A stretch of 64,000 nucleotides of DNA from Jackrogersella multiformis. Its lineage: Eukaryota; Ascomycota; Sordariomycetes; Xylariales; Hypoxylaceae. Each line of letters starts with the position of its first letter. The stretch's first letter is position 1. The stretch lies in the NCBI GenBank assembly GCA_902806575.1, contig CADCXD010000019.1, positions 310,001-374,000 on the forward strand, written 5' to 3'. A model generated the notes under the pieces. It saw only the letters and a list, made by a program, of their open reading frames with translations. It was not told where the DNA came from and made no database searches. A program made the translations under genes and the position numbers. Below, piece by piece: positions 37,116 to 49,700 of the stretch.

Positions 37116-39675
37116 TATGTGGACCCCGGGAAGGGTGACAGCAAGCAGCAGAGGATATTCTCATGGGCATATCATCCGCAGATCCGGGTTATTCATGGAG
37201 AAGTTGGAGAACTAGTGGAGAGCTTTGAAAAGCCTGGAAGCTTGGCATAAATGACGAATACTACACGTTCACACCATCCTCCTTCTGACAGGGGAGGGCA
37301 GGGGACACACGTCGGACCGTAGACCCTCTGCAGCCACTTCGATCATGATATCCGACAGCTGTGTCTCGCAGCCTCCTGGGACTATAACGAAGTATTGCTA
37401 GCTTTGCTAACTATAGGTTACTCGAGAAATCTACCCAGTCGGGTGAAATGAGAATGAGGTACTCAAAACCTGGAGTGCATGCTCATGCGTAGTGTTACCG
37501 TCTGCAACTTGCTGAAGTGACCAGGTGGCTGCCACATGCTTGATATTATGGATGGAATTCTTGGGCTGTGTAAGTCTACTTCCCAATACGACTCTCCAGC
37601 TAAAATTTTCCGCTGGATGAGATCTAAGTGGGTGTAATGTTCAGGTACGGAAAATTACTGAAACGGCCATCTTCTCTCTGTCGGACTCTCGCCCACAATA
37701 TCCCATTTTCCTTCGATGAGTACGACTCTACCTCTTATGGCAGAGAGTTACGGTTTGCATTTGGTAGCATTAGGTACGCATGGGAGAGATTGGTATCATC
37801 ACGGAGCGGGTAAGTGCTTCGTTAGAGGTAGATCTATGCTGTTATCATGTCCTAAGTGGTCTGACCCGAGTACGTAAGTCGAGGCTTTGGTAAGCGAATG
37901 GCTAACCGGCCAGAGTATGAAGGCAGGAGGGGTGAAAGGGTTCCCGAACTTCTACATTGGCCGCAAATGATTGGCCTCTACGTCAGCTAGGAGAATCTTG
38001 ATAGGTTCATTGGCTACCTTTTTTTGATTGGAGATGGCCGTTCTCGGTCAAACAACCAGTCCACCATGGGTTGGAGGCTATCACGCAACATATTAAAAGA
38101 GCCAGGTCAGGTGTTGATCCCCCTTTATACGTGCACTAGTCTTAACGCTTCGCAATCTGATATGCAAGGTTACTCATCTCTAGTGAGGTCGAGAATATTC
38201 GGGAATGGGCGTCGAGACCCTGCAGCGTCCCTCAGAGGACAAAAAGGGCGTCGATGGGCAGATTGAGGCGTAACGCTTCCCCAGACGCCCGAAGAGCTAC
38301 TCCACGACATTTAAATGGACGGCAAAATTTAATTTACAGACCAATGAGACCGAGCTCTTCTCCTACTTTGATTGGCCTATGGTTATATATATGCTGCCAG
38401 GTAAGCGTTCGGCTAGCTGGGTATCTTATTTTATTAAAAGAGTTCGGCCACACCAGCGTGGCCTTATGCGAACGATACATGACTTGATTAGGCCAATACG
38501 CGTTTTCTATCCTGTACACCAGACTAGTGTATTCGGCTTGATTTGGACAGCGAGGCACGTGGATTTGACCAGATGCTGTCCTCCTCAGTTAATATCTGCA
38601 TGTGTTAATCAGGTATTACATGAAGTGACTCTTGACCACTCAGGGGCGCAGCTCTTAACCCCAAGAAAAGAGAGCCCATCATGAGTAATGATGCTTTATG
38701 AAGGAGTTCACACCAAGATCCATAGTGTCTTGATAGATACCTATAGGCACCCCAGAGCCGTATCTAACCACATCATGATGATTCCCATCGGCAACACCGC
38801 GAACCTCTGTTGCTCGCCCTCGCCAACGAAGGGTAAATTATCCAGCCCCATCAACGTCGCGGCCCCTATAAAGAGCTGCACTTACACAATATGCATATTA
38901 TGCACATAAGAATAAAAGACCAGTCATCGACTCCGGCGAAGCCGCACCAGCGACGGCGAATTCTTACTCTTTACCTCGGTTTAGGCGTAGACTAATCCTC
39001 TGGAAGGTATGGAGCAGTCCTAAGACGAATCTAAATACGGCTTTACATGGGGACACGAATAAACAAGATTAATATACTATGGCCCCTAAGAAAGCAGAAT
39101 CTTGTCATGACAGTCTGCGCCAAGAGCTCCAGCAAGGAGAGGTCTACCGCTTTCACTCGGGGTTTCCTCATTACTTGCATCACTAGACGTCTATGACTAT
39201 CTTAATATGGCGACTAGGCGCTTAAGCGAGTGGCGTTGCAATATAACCATCAGTGTCAGGTGTTGCGTTCAAGTTCACTGCACTCCACACTCTGCTGTAC
39301 AACGATGAAAAGAGGTAGAGGTGCAGCTATCCAACCGAAGAGAGTGTGGGGTAAAAATCGACGAGCTTGGCGAGAGACGCTATGCCAGGAACTGAACCTG
39401 AAAGGGCAAAGGAAAGCCTAGAGGGGAGCATTGTCGTGGGCGATCCGGAGAGAAACGTGCAGGGTCCCGGGACTTGAGCAAAGCTTGCACAAGCCTCTAC
39501 CGGCCTATTGGCGGGACCCTGATAGACCACATCGTGAAGAGATGCAGTTAAGTTGTCATCGATTGCATTACATCGCGCTTTATTTCCACATCTGAGTCGG
39601 GCTGGCTGGCTTGGATTGGAGTAAAGATCTCGATAGATACGTACTTGGCAGTTTGTAGATGGGACGGTATGCCTG

Positions 39676-41651
39676 CTCTACCTACCTAGTGTAGTGTAGT
39701 TATCTTATGCCATGATCGTAGGTTGATTAAAACTCCGCACTAGTCAACTACACTAGAAAGTTGAGTTCAGGGGATCGTGGATAGCCGGCCAACCTCACGA
39801 TGGGTGTTCTTGGAAGCGGGAGGCATGATGCACATACCATTACTCCAAGATGCCGCCAAGACATGAACGTACCGCTCTCCCGAGACTAACTATCTTACGT
39901 TAGCAGAGTGTGCTCGAGATGGCGAGCCAATCCCAGGATCGCTTTCAGTTCTCCGCCCAGGCATCGCGTACGGAATTGTTTCCATCATCTCTTCCGCCCC
40001 TGATCTCATCTTACTTTCTGGACTTGCTTAAGACGGTCAAAACCTGCCAGTTTTATGTTGAAACAGTTCGTGCTGCAATAGACTGAGACCGCCGAGAAGG
40101 TAATAAATTTCTCCTCTACCTAGTTGACCAGTCGCTTACCTACTTTATAATTCCTAAGACCCGCGGGATAAATAGTCGAGGGCGCTTCGCAGCAAGAAGT
40201 AGTGCAGCTTTATACGTACTAGTCTTTTTCATGGTACGAATTATGGGGATCGTTATGAAGTGCACGTATATACGTGCCTGGAGTTAAGACACTAAGCTGT
40301 CGCCTGCTACGTTCTGTATATTAAGTCGAGATCATGAGTGGGCTCGCGGCTTCTCGTTCATCATACTCCCGGGCCGCTTGCGTAGTGTAGGTTCCAAGAC
40401 TCACATCCATCGTTGACTAACACAGGTAAAAAAATATAGTGTAGTCAGTAAAATATACCCCTGCGCTTTGCACGGCTCGCTTGCCGGTGAAGCCCTCTCG
40501 TACAGACTTAAAAAGGCCGACGACCCCTGCTAGGCATCTTACCCTGCCCTGACAGCCTGAAGGGTTGCGAGGTATCGAGGGCTGGCAGGTGGCTACCTAG
40601 TGTAGTGTAGGTAGCTAGCAGATCTGGTAGTCTGGCTTACAATCTTTCGCTGCAACCCTATCACGGATACATACAAGTTCTGGCCGTTGATCCCGCTCGG
40701 AATCTTAGGGTGAATCTTGAAAGAAAGGCAGTGATCGCGGGGCCGCCCCCCTCGATAGGGCCCGTGGCTAAGTAGCAGGGGTTCAGGGGGTCGTGTTCAT
40801 GGATGATGGGAGTCTTCTGCAGCCAGTGAGAATCGAACCTGGCCTTCCCCAAATTTGACCCAGTCGCCGCGAGAGGTGTCAGGGCTCGGAGATTTCATGC
40901 TACTGGAAGTCTCCACGCGAATTAACCTAGACGCCAAAGAGATGACCAAAACACCAGATTCTGAATAGCGCTATGAAAAGAAAGAGAAAAAATCCCCCCG
41001 ACCAAAATCTTATTTGGGCTTCCCCATCATGCATGAGACATGATACCCCAGTCTCATACTTTAAGCGGGAGGCTACATGCTACCTGTCTAGGTATTCCAC
41101 GCCCTCAGAAGCCGTCTAATGCCTGCACGTCACGTCGCTGCTTGCCAATGTACATGGGAAGCGTTCGGATTATATCATAACTTGCCGGACGGCATCTACA
41201 GCATGGTTCCTGTATGAGTAGGTCATCATCTACGGGCTGAAACACTAGCATTGCTATCCTACTCTGCCTTCTATTGGTTGGATCTCTCGTACCTCGTGTC
41301 ATTGCCGCTGTCAAAGGGCCTGGTGGTTCCCTCTGATGAGTGCTGCATGCTACTCACTTGTCTCTCACTCAGTTAAAATCATGCTATCTACTGCTACAGT
41401 AGACCTGACATGGCAAGATATCATACGTCTACCCCCTGCTTAACTTAGATCTAGTATACACACACCAGACTATACCAATCAGCCATCGAGGACGGCTGTC
41501 TCTTGTGGCAAACCGTAAATCATTACTCAACTGTACGGCATTGATCTCCAGATGCGCGATTCCCTACCTGACCATACCTTGACGTTTTCTGGTACGAAGG
41601 GTGCGTTCCTTGCCTACCTTAACTCTACACTACACTACCTACTATGTAGAG
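39676..41651. repeat. candidate inverted-repeat boundaries of a decayed element
   Basis: CTCTAC plus TAGTGTAGTGTAG near 39677-39699 faces its inverted counterpart CTACACTACACTA...GTAGAG near 41625-41651. A third direct copy lies in between at 40598-40610. No transposase frame survives between them. The similarity is short, so this could be simple-sequence coincidence. Confidence 0.25.
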
Positions 41652-41843
41652 GCTAGGTGGTCTATACAAAGTCTAGCCTGCTATACTTATCACTTCTTAT
41701 AGGACGTATGGAGGGTGTGGAGGTATACCCGATACGCTATAGTCTCTCGGTTCCTGATCAGACCAACGACTTAGAGTTACTTTACTCCACACAATTTATT
41801 TGCCAACCCTTCATCTCCAGATTCTCCACGTCTCTCCGCTAAA

Positions 41844-42053
41844 ATGGGTTGCAAGGTAATATCCTATATAAATCTTCATCGTCTCCCGTGTTGTCGGTCC
41901 TGGGCCCAAGACGGTCTCCCCACATCCCCCGGATTGCTTATATCTATTTTGAAACTTGTGTACATCACTTCACCCAAGCGTACTCTCACATTACCTCACA
42001 CCTCGTCGTCGACTGCTTGCATAAACTTGAGCAGAGCAGTCGGGAGTACCTGA
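41844..42053 (+). other. upstream open reading frame in the Zn2Cys6 gene leader
   Basis: An ATG in a favourable context (AAAATGG) opens 69 codons that end with TGA six bases before the regulator's proposed ATG at 42060. A possible 5' splice site (AAG/GTAATA) lies four codons in, so the frame may be removed by splicing. No homology is recognised. Confidence 0.4.
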
Positions 42054-42059
42054 GCCAGC

Positions 42060-44514
42060 ATGGCGCCAAGTATACCTATTCCCACTCAAGGTGGCATGTT
42101 TCACACTTGTAAGTTATCTCTAACTTGCTGTGTTTAAGCCAACCCCTTTACCGTCTTCTAACTTGACAGTAGTCCAAGGAGTTACTCCTCGGAAGCAGTC
42201 TACAGACTCTACGGAGAGTGCCAAGACGAGCAGCAACGGCGCAGCCAAGCGTATCACCACACCTCATGCATGCGCAGAATGCAAGCGCAGGAAAATGTAG
42301 GCCTTGTGCAACATTCTAGAAAGGAGTGCCGGATGTGCTAACTTCGACCTCAGTCGATGTGATGGCCAACAGCCATGTGGCCAGTGTCTCTCCAGCCGAG
42401 CTCCCAAGCGGTGCTTCTATGACAAGCACCGCCAAAGAGTGATCCCGTCGAGAAAAACCCTCGAGGCCTTGTCACAGTCTCTAGAGGAATGCCGATCGAT
42501 CCTCAAGCGTCTGTTCCCCAACCACGAGGTCCAGTCTCTTCTTCCGTTGCCTCGTCATGAACTGCTTAGCCTCCTCGACCGGCCGCAGATCGATGCCTGT
42601 ACTGCGCTTCCATCGCCGCCACTGCATACCTCTCCCATGCCCGGTGACATCGGCTCGCCTACCATGTCGGGATCTGAGCAGGGTCTTTCAAGCTTAGAGC
42701 AGATGCCATCCCGAGACATCGAATGGGACGAGGAGCGCCGAGGACGCGATCCTATTCCCGCCGAGGCGGACGATGTGAACGCACTCTCCCTTTCAGTCGA
42801 CCGCCAAGCATCATATCTCGGCGCCTCATCCATCAAGGCGGCGCTGATGGTGATGCTGAAAGTCCAACCTGGTCTCCGGGGTTCTCTCACCCCTCCCCTC
42901 AACAGCGTAGAAATGGCACACAATCTCCCGATCATGAGACAAAAGGTCACAAATCCCAAAGAGCCCCAGCGGGTCCCGTGGTCATGGAAGGGCCAGACAC
43001 TCATCGACGCCTACTTCAAACGTATTCACGTATTCGTTCCTATGCTCGACGAGGCGTCTTTCCGCGCAGACTATCTCGAGGGGCAACGATTCGACGCCCC
43101 CTGGCTTGCGCTTCTCAACATGGTCTTCGCCATGGGATGCATCGCAGCTCTGAAGTCGGACGACTACAACCACTTGAACTACTACAGCCGGGCCATGGAA
43201 TGCTTGCCGATGGACTCCTTCGGCAGCAGCCACATCGAAACCGTCCAGGCTCTAGCTCTGATCGGAGGATACTACCTGCATTACATCAACCGTCCGAACA
43301 TGGCGAACGCCGTGGTCGGCGCGGCTATCAGGATGGCGAGCGCCCTCGGCCTCCACCGAGAGAGCCTAGCTCACAACCCCGCCGCCGGCACCAGCAAGGA
43401 GATCGCGGCGGCGGAGACGAGGAGGCGCACCTGGTGGAGCTTGTTCTGCCTCGACACCTGGGCCACGACGACGATGGGGCGCCCCTCGTTCGGGCGCTGG
43501 GGCCCGGCCATCAACATCCGCCCGCCCGAGACGGGCGTCAGCACCGGCCGCGACTCGGCCCAGCACGCCGGCATCCTGCCGCTGGTCGAGAACATCAAGT
43601 TCTGCAAGATCGCCACCGCCATCCAGGACATGCTGGCGATCTCGCCGCTGCTGCGCGCCGAGGACCGCTGCAACCTCGACGGCCAGCTGGTCAACTGGTT
43701 CAGCAGCCTGCCCTGGCTGCTCCGGACCAGCGACCCCTGCGCCGAGCCCCTGTACATCGCCCGCTGCATCATGAAGTGGCGGTACCAGAACCTGCGCATG
43801 CTGCTGCACCGGCCTGTGCTCCTCAACCTGGCCAGCAGCGGGGCGTCGCACGCGGCCGAGCACGACATCGCCGCCATCGAGGCGTGCCGCGACCTCGCCA
43901 AGCAGACCATCGAGGACATCTCGCGCGAGTGGTCCCGCAACCAGATGTCCGGCTGGAACGCCGTCTGGTTCCTGTACCAGGCCGCCATGATCCCGCTCGT
44001 CTCCATCTTCTGGCAGTGGGACAGCCCGCGCGTGGCCGACTGGCAGAAGCAGATCGAGACCATCCTCGACCTCCTCGAGGCCATGGAGGACTGGTCGCTG
44101 GCCGCGCGCCGCTCGCGCGAGGTCGTCTGGCGCATGTACGAGGCGTCGCGGCACCTCGAGCCCGCCATGCTGAGGCAGCAGAGCCCGATCTCGCGCCTGC
44201 AGGTGGCGACGGACCACGCCGGGAGCGTCATGGGCTCGCTCAGCGACGGCTCGGAGATCCACATGTCGCCTATCGGGCTGGAGCCCGAGGGCTTCGGCGG
44301 CATGATGGGCATGCTGGACCAGCACGGCCTCTGGGACCTCGACGGCATGCTCTGGGGCGCGCCCGACGAGATGGAGTGGGCGCAGCAGCACTTCAGCGGC
44401 GGCGGATGCGCCGGCAGCATGCACGATGGCACGCCGGGCGGCGCGTGCGGCGGGCTGATGGGCCAGCTTGGCGCTTACGGCATCGAAAGCTCGGCGTTTT
44501 CTTTCGTTCACTGA
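42060..44514 (+). CDS. Zn2Cys6 transcription factor with fungal-specific domain
   Basis: Exons 42060-42108, 42170-42296 and 42354-44514 give 778 residues. The binuclear cluster has Cys51, 54, 61, 67, 70 and 79 (C-x2-C-x6-C-x5-C-x2-C-x8-C), with HACAECKRRKIRCDGQQPCGQC across intron 2, then CFYDKHRQRVIPSRKTLE and a leucine-bearing dimerisation helix, LEALSQSLEECRSILKRL. The fungal_trans middle domain includes LIDAYFKRIHVFVPMLDEASF, YYSRAMECLPMDSFGSSHIE and RRRTWWSLFCLDTWATTTMGR. The C-terminus is Gly/Met-rich. The start MAPSIPIPTQGGMFHT fits the splice phase and sits after a uORF. The second half (about 43380-44500) has very GC-rich third positions, producing long shadow frames. Nuclear DNA-binding regulator; target genes unknown. 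I could not assign it to a named regulator. Confidence 0.92.
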
Positions 44515-45017
44515 TTACCTACCTACCTACCTACGCTCTGATTGATCCGTTTGGCCATTGGCCAATCGCGTTGTGTTGTATTGTGTGTTGTGCGTGTACG
44601 ATGACAGAGACACATGGCTACGCAGCTACCGGTACTACTACTACCACTGCTACTACTACTATTTTTGTTACGATGATTGGGTGGATGTTTGTCTTTGTTG
44701 CACTTCGGGTGGATTTGGCCTACGGAAAAGAAAATTTCCCATGCCTCGGTGCTTTTTTTGTCCTATTGGTCGTTTTCGTTTTTAGGGGTCCATGATCGCC
44801 GCTCACATCATGCGTGTACGTTTCGGCGATGATACCTCTTGACGTTGGACGCGTCCCATGGCTGGGTTACAGTGAATTCAAAAGGGTAAAAGGGGGGTGT
44901 ATTGGGGAGGACAACGTCGTTTTCTTGCTCGGCAAGTTCGAAGCTGACGTACATACCTACATATCAGCCACGTTTGGATGGTTTGACGGAGTCTGGGGAA
45001 TCACTACTACACTACTT

Positions 45018-45060
45018 ACTGCTACTGCTGCTGCTGCTGCTTCTGCCGCCGCTGCTACTG
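45018..45060. repeat. CTG-type imperfect trinucleotide repeat
   Basis: ACTGCTACTGCTGCTG-like units with interruptions over about 43 bases of intergenic DNA. Confidence 0.9.
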
Positions 45061-46701
45061 TTACATAATGGGGAATTGAGCATGAAAAGTTTTAACGAAA
45101 GATGATGTGTCACGATCGGGATGAGGGGGGAGGACTGTACGAAGACTCGCATACATTGTCACTATTTACAAAGCTACCTAGGTACCTACTTTACATAGCA
45201 CTATACCTAGATGCGTAATACTATTATTAGGCGAATATCAATTTACGAAGCTGCACACTAGTGAATAAGACCGAAATAGCATCATGTGGCTTGTTTTGGC
45301 GTCTTCTGGGGAAATGGGGAAGGCCTGAAAGCGGCTGTCTGCTTCGTCCCGTACATACGAAGCGGGCTTGGCATCTAGAGGAGGGCTCCCAAGGAACTGA
45401 GATCCGAAGGATGCGGGTGCCGTCGACGGAAGGCCGGTAGGTAAAACAAATAATCTGGGGTAGATAGGTATGCTTGACTTGCCTACTTAACCTGGGGTGC
45501 CTTAAGCTTATTTACCTGTGCCCGAAGACTGCATACCTGACGTACTAATATATTGGGATGGTGGGCTACACATATCGAGAGAGAAGCTTAGAGGTGAGAC
45601 GGCTCTAATGGAAATGATATCGTTGGTTTAGTTCCTGACCTCTCTAAACTCCTGAGGGTGTGTAGATACTATGACAGACCAGACGAACCTTTCTATGTGT
45701 TATGTCATGGAACTTCTGAGACATTAGGTTGAGAGTAAGGAAAGGTACTCAAAAGCGAAGGAGGGAGAATGATACTTCACAACGTCAGTATTGTGGAAGA
45801 GGGTTTTAATATCAGTGTTAGTAATATGTACTATGGACCATACTTCATCATCATTCCTTGGTGTTTCTGAATTACACTAACGACAATAGCAGCGATACCT
45901 CTATGTAGTTCCTAGAATAGCTTTTTCTGGCAGATTTTTTATTCTCTGCAATACTATTGGGACAGAATGTCTTGCATGTGCAAGGGCACTCTTAAAGATT
46001 GTTAATAAGCAACCAAATAAGTACGATTGGTTAGTCGGGTTGTCGACCGTTGGAATGGCGGGACTGGGGAAAAATAAGAGATCGTGATTGGGTCATGACT
46101 GGGCAAGGGTTGTCAACCCCGGCACAATATGGACTTTCGGCCCGCGACGGACGGGTTGGTGATGGCCTCGCAGCAGGGTTTGTGATGAGGGTACCTGATA
46201 CCAGCCCTCTGCCACCCGGTAACGCCTCCCGAAGTGCTGTGTCACGATGTTACCCAAGTACCGCTATGGCCTGCAGGCACCCTTGTCCATCCCCAGCCAT
46301 TCCACCAGGTAAGCGACAGAAAATCTCGTGCGGGGAAGAGGAGAAAAAAAATGAGATTAAAGAATGTTCCGGAATGAGCGCCATTAGAGGGATTTCATAC
46401 CTACTGACGAGTGACGAGTGACGATCGTGGTGTTGGAGAAGCGAACTACTATATACGACTAACCGCAGTGGCTTCGTCTAGTTCTTAAGGTCAGGAGACT
46501 ACTCCCCTCACAGCTCGCTTGTGAAGGGAAGAAACTTGGCAGCCGTGACGACGTGACGATATAGGCTACTAGGTCTACTAGGTCTACGCTGTCAACCTCT
46601 GATGGTACACGCCCGTTGCGTTGGAGAATATCATGATATTTTAATGGAGGGTCGACAAGAGGGACGATCGGCTTTAAGGGGATGGAATAGATGCGGGGTA
46701 A

Positions 46702-46731
46702 AGGGGATGAATAGGGGATGAATAGGGGATG
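46702..46731. repeat. 11-bp tandem repeat (about 2.7 copies)
   Basis: Unit AGGGGATGAAT, repeated without mismatch before it breaks down. It is intergenic. Confidence 0.85.
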
Positions 46732-49700
46732 GGAGATCTTCGACGATGACAGTCTATGACCCTATCATTCTCCTTTATTCATATTCCACCTCCATCTTAT
46801 TTTCTATCCTTCACGAAGATAGTCTACGTTACTCTACTCTGATTAGAGAAATATCGTAGGTACCTCAAGGCAGTTGATTCTATTCTATTCGCGCCATCAT
46901 TCGGCTTGCACGTTTCACGGCTTTGTTGTCATCGAGGGTATCTACCGACTGTCGTGTCACGCGAGACGGCAGCGGTAGTCGAGTCGATGCCAAGTTGCGG
47001 GATGAAAAGCGTGCTTGAAAAGCCGCAGATGCCCGTACGACGAGACCTCTGGATGGTGATCTGTCATGGGCTTCTAGTGGTGCGTCACGATGCCAGGGAC
47101 CTGCACTGGGTTGAAGTTTGGGTTCTCCTGGGCGGTGTCCTTCAGCCCTCAAACCTGATCTAGCCGCCTGCGATCGATTCGCCGCCGCCACAAGTTTAAT
47201 TACACACGTCCACTTTGTCACCCGTGACCGGTCTTACCTGTAATAATACATCTGGTCTCGATGAGCCTCGGAATATATCCAGAGGCTTAAAATGCGCTTC
47301 TAAGATGCCATGCTACTCATGCGAGGCCCTCGAGGTGGCACGGATAAGACGGCTTGTTAAAATTTCATACGGTCATCAATGATGCTCGTAAAATGGTGAT
47401 ATCGCTGAGAACCCATCGGCATTGAAGATAGGAGCCGTGTCCCACGCGATGCCAAGGCTATTAGTCGATGAATGAGTATAACCACATCTAGCGACAGGCA
47501 GGTTCGCTATTACATGGTATTGCAACTCTCTTATCTCTTACAGCGTTCAGTAATCTTAGTCGAGGGTCACGGAGGAGTCACATCGCCAACTCTCATGAAT
47601 GTCCTGAAAGCTTCATACCTATTTTCTTCTCCCCTGTCTCTTTCAAGAATTACCAAGTCTATAAAGGGGCAAGTAAGATGGCATAATATCATAGAAGCTA
47701 ACATGGTCACACTACATATATGTATGTACCTACCTAGTAGTGTATGGAGTAGTAAGCTATGCTGACATGGGATCGCAGTACCGTGACTATGTCTCGCACG
47801 CGTAGCCCATAATACTTCTATGATATAGGTACTAAATACCTAGGTAGTCTGGACCACATGGCAGGATGGCTCGCTTAAGTACCCCATGTCAATATCTGAC
47901 CGGCCATTCTGTACCCTGCTATAGCAGAGTCCTCCAACTGCGAGTGCAGGTTCGTTATACTTCCATGGTTCTCGCGATCGTAGCTGCTGGTGGTTTAGGT
48001 AAGTCGCGCTACCTCACCGTCTCGAGGAGCCGGTCAGGAAATCCGATGATGACGGCGATAATGGGATGATTCTCAAAATTTTCGCGTCGTAGTGCCAAGA
48101 GGCTAATTTGGAGTCGAGCGATTCAAGCCGCGTTTTAATGCGACGTGAAGTCGTAGTCGAAGGGGTTTTAAGGAAAACCTTTGCCTCCACATCATATACC
48201 AAGTTACAACAAGCTTTCGTGGCATCAAGGGTTCTGGTTCTAAGGGTTCAATTGTACGCTTCGATGACGATACAATCAGTCAAGCCTTTCGGCTCGTTCC
48301 CGCTCTTGAGTAGTATCCCAAGCCGGCTCTGTCGACACGTTTATACCAGCCGTTTTACCGCTGCGCGACGCTGACTGGGTACCTAGGGATGAAGAAAATT
48401 TTAGTCAATTGCTAACTGTTGATGGGTTGGGGTTCATATGAGGAGACCTGTCAGAGTCAATCACAATCTTGACACGGTAAAGTATCGAAACCTTGAAATC
48501 TAGACGTTAGGGTGAATAGTCTTGTTATGTTCAAGGTGTGATTCTTCAGATCTGCCTGTATCTTCGAGAAACCGTCCTTTCCACCGGGTGCGACGCAGAT
48601 TTGCCTCGCTTTTTTCAATCTCACGATGATATCTCCGGCGGCACTAGTGGTGATCTTGATCTCTGCAAATTTTGGGCTCGTATACACTAATAGCCTAACA
48701 CCAACGCCTACAACATTGGCAATAGACATCTTATCTCAGGAGCTTGGTAGCATCAGATCGTTCAACTATGATCTAATTTTAACCTCTTCTTTTCTAGCCG
48801 CCCCAAAACAAACAACCTAAACCACCTTGGAAGCCAACAGCTATATAAGGTAGAGCGTCTTTGGTCACCATTTCCCAACCCCTGTAGTATTGATAAATGT
48901 AGTGCTTTGAAAACCTGCGAGCCTTCCCTGATTAGCTTCTTGGTAGTGACCTGCCTCATATGCATGGTATGGGTGCCAAGCTAGCCCGATGCTATATCCA
49001 ACTCCCGGCTTCATCGGCATTTTGACCTCCACTGCCGCCGGTTGGTAGGCTAGGTTGCTACATCGCCAATTGCAAGGCCGGCGTACCTGCGTTGCCGATC
49101 CCGGACCACCTAGGCTTAGCGAACTTGCCTATAAGGAGAGGCTTGGGGGACGCATCGCCGGCCGTCCTGCATCAATTATGCATGGAGCTCTTCACAATAG
49201 GCCACGAGCTGCATCAGGTGGTGGTGGACCATTAGCGCGGGTTCCCTGAATCCCCAAGGGACGGCGGCGTTGCCCGCTTTGGGAAATATTCTCCGGCCGG
49301 GATATCGGGATCGCTAAATTATTTGCCGGTGCTAGCTGGTCGAGCTGAGTTGATTAGGTCCGGCGGCGAACTTGTCCTATGTTTCCGCGGGCTCTCCAAA
49401 CCTAAGACAAAAATGTTCCCGGCTTGCGGGACCCAGGGATTTGGTCCCTAGGCTAGGTACCTTTCATGGTTTCAGGGGTTTTGTTTCCTCTTGCATATTG
49501 CCTGCTGCACGTGTGTTAGAGATCATCACCAGGCATACATATTTAGCTTTTTCAGCTAATTTATGGACACGTGGTTGATATGAGAGCGGCGACGGCGTTG
49601 CGTTGAGAAGGGCATGGTGTCTATATCCTGGGATGAACTATTTTCTCATGGAGTGCAACGGGGTGTATTTTCGCAGATCCTCGGGCGGAAATAACATGCC

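Larger units (their letters stand above)
37116..42059. other. gene-poor stretch, 4.9 kb, possible decayed element
   Basis: No convincing gene is found on either strand; frames are short and featureless. It carries three copies of TAGTGTAGTGTAG, two direct (39687 and 40598) and one inverted (41625-41637). A weak inverted pair ATTGGCCTA (38371-38379 and 38489-38497) and a small hairpin GGCCAC...GTGGCC near 38443-38462 are also present. The last 220 bases are the leader of the Zn2Cys6 regulator and contain a 69-codon upstream frame. Confidence 0.5.

Noticed and set aside
38371..38497. Inverted pair ATTGGCCTA...TAGGCCAAT
   Set aside because: Only nine bases match and no target duplication is visible, so it is not called an element.
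40800..40860. tRNA-like T-arm on the minus strand (GGTTCGATTC)
   Set aside because: The flanking five-base stems do not pair and no anticodon or D arm can be fitted, so it is not called a tRNA.
42723..44795. Long overlapping frames (690 codons plus; 381 and 353 codons minus) across the Zn2Cys6 gene
   Set aside because: They are Arg/Pro/Ala-rich shadows caused by GC-rich third codon positions. The regulator's own frame carries all conserved motifs.
46880..47221. Minus-strand frame of 113 codons in a GC-rich patch
   Set aside because: Arg/Ala/Ser-rich composition on both strands suggests a composition artefact or a relic, not a gene.
48270..48390. Stretch resembling a tRNA A box (GCGCAGCGGTAAAACGG on the minus strand)
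   Set aside because: No matching T arm on the same strand at the right distance.
48457..48729. Minus-strand frame of 90 codons
   Set aside because: It looks protein-like in places but has no recognisable domain and no supporting signals.
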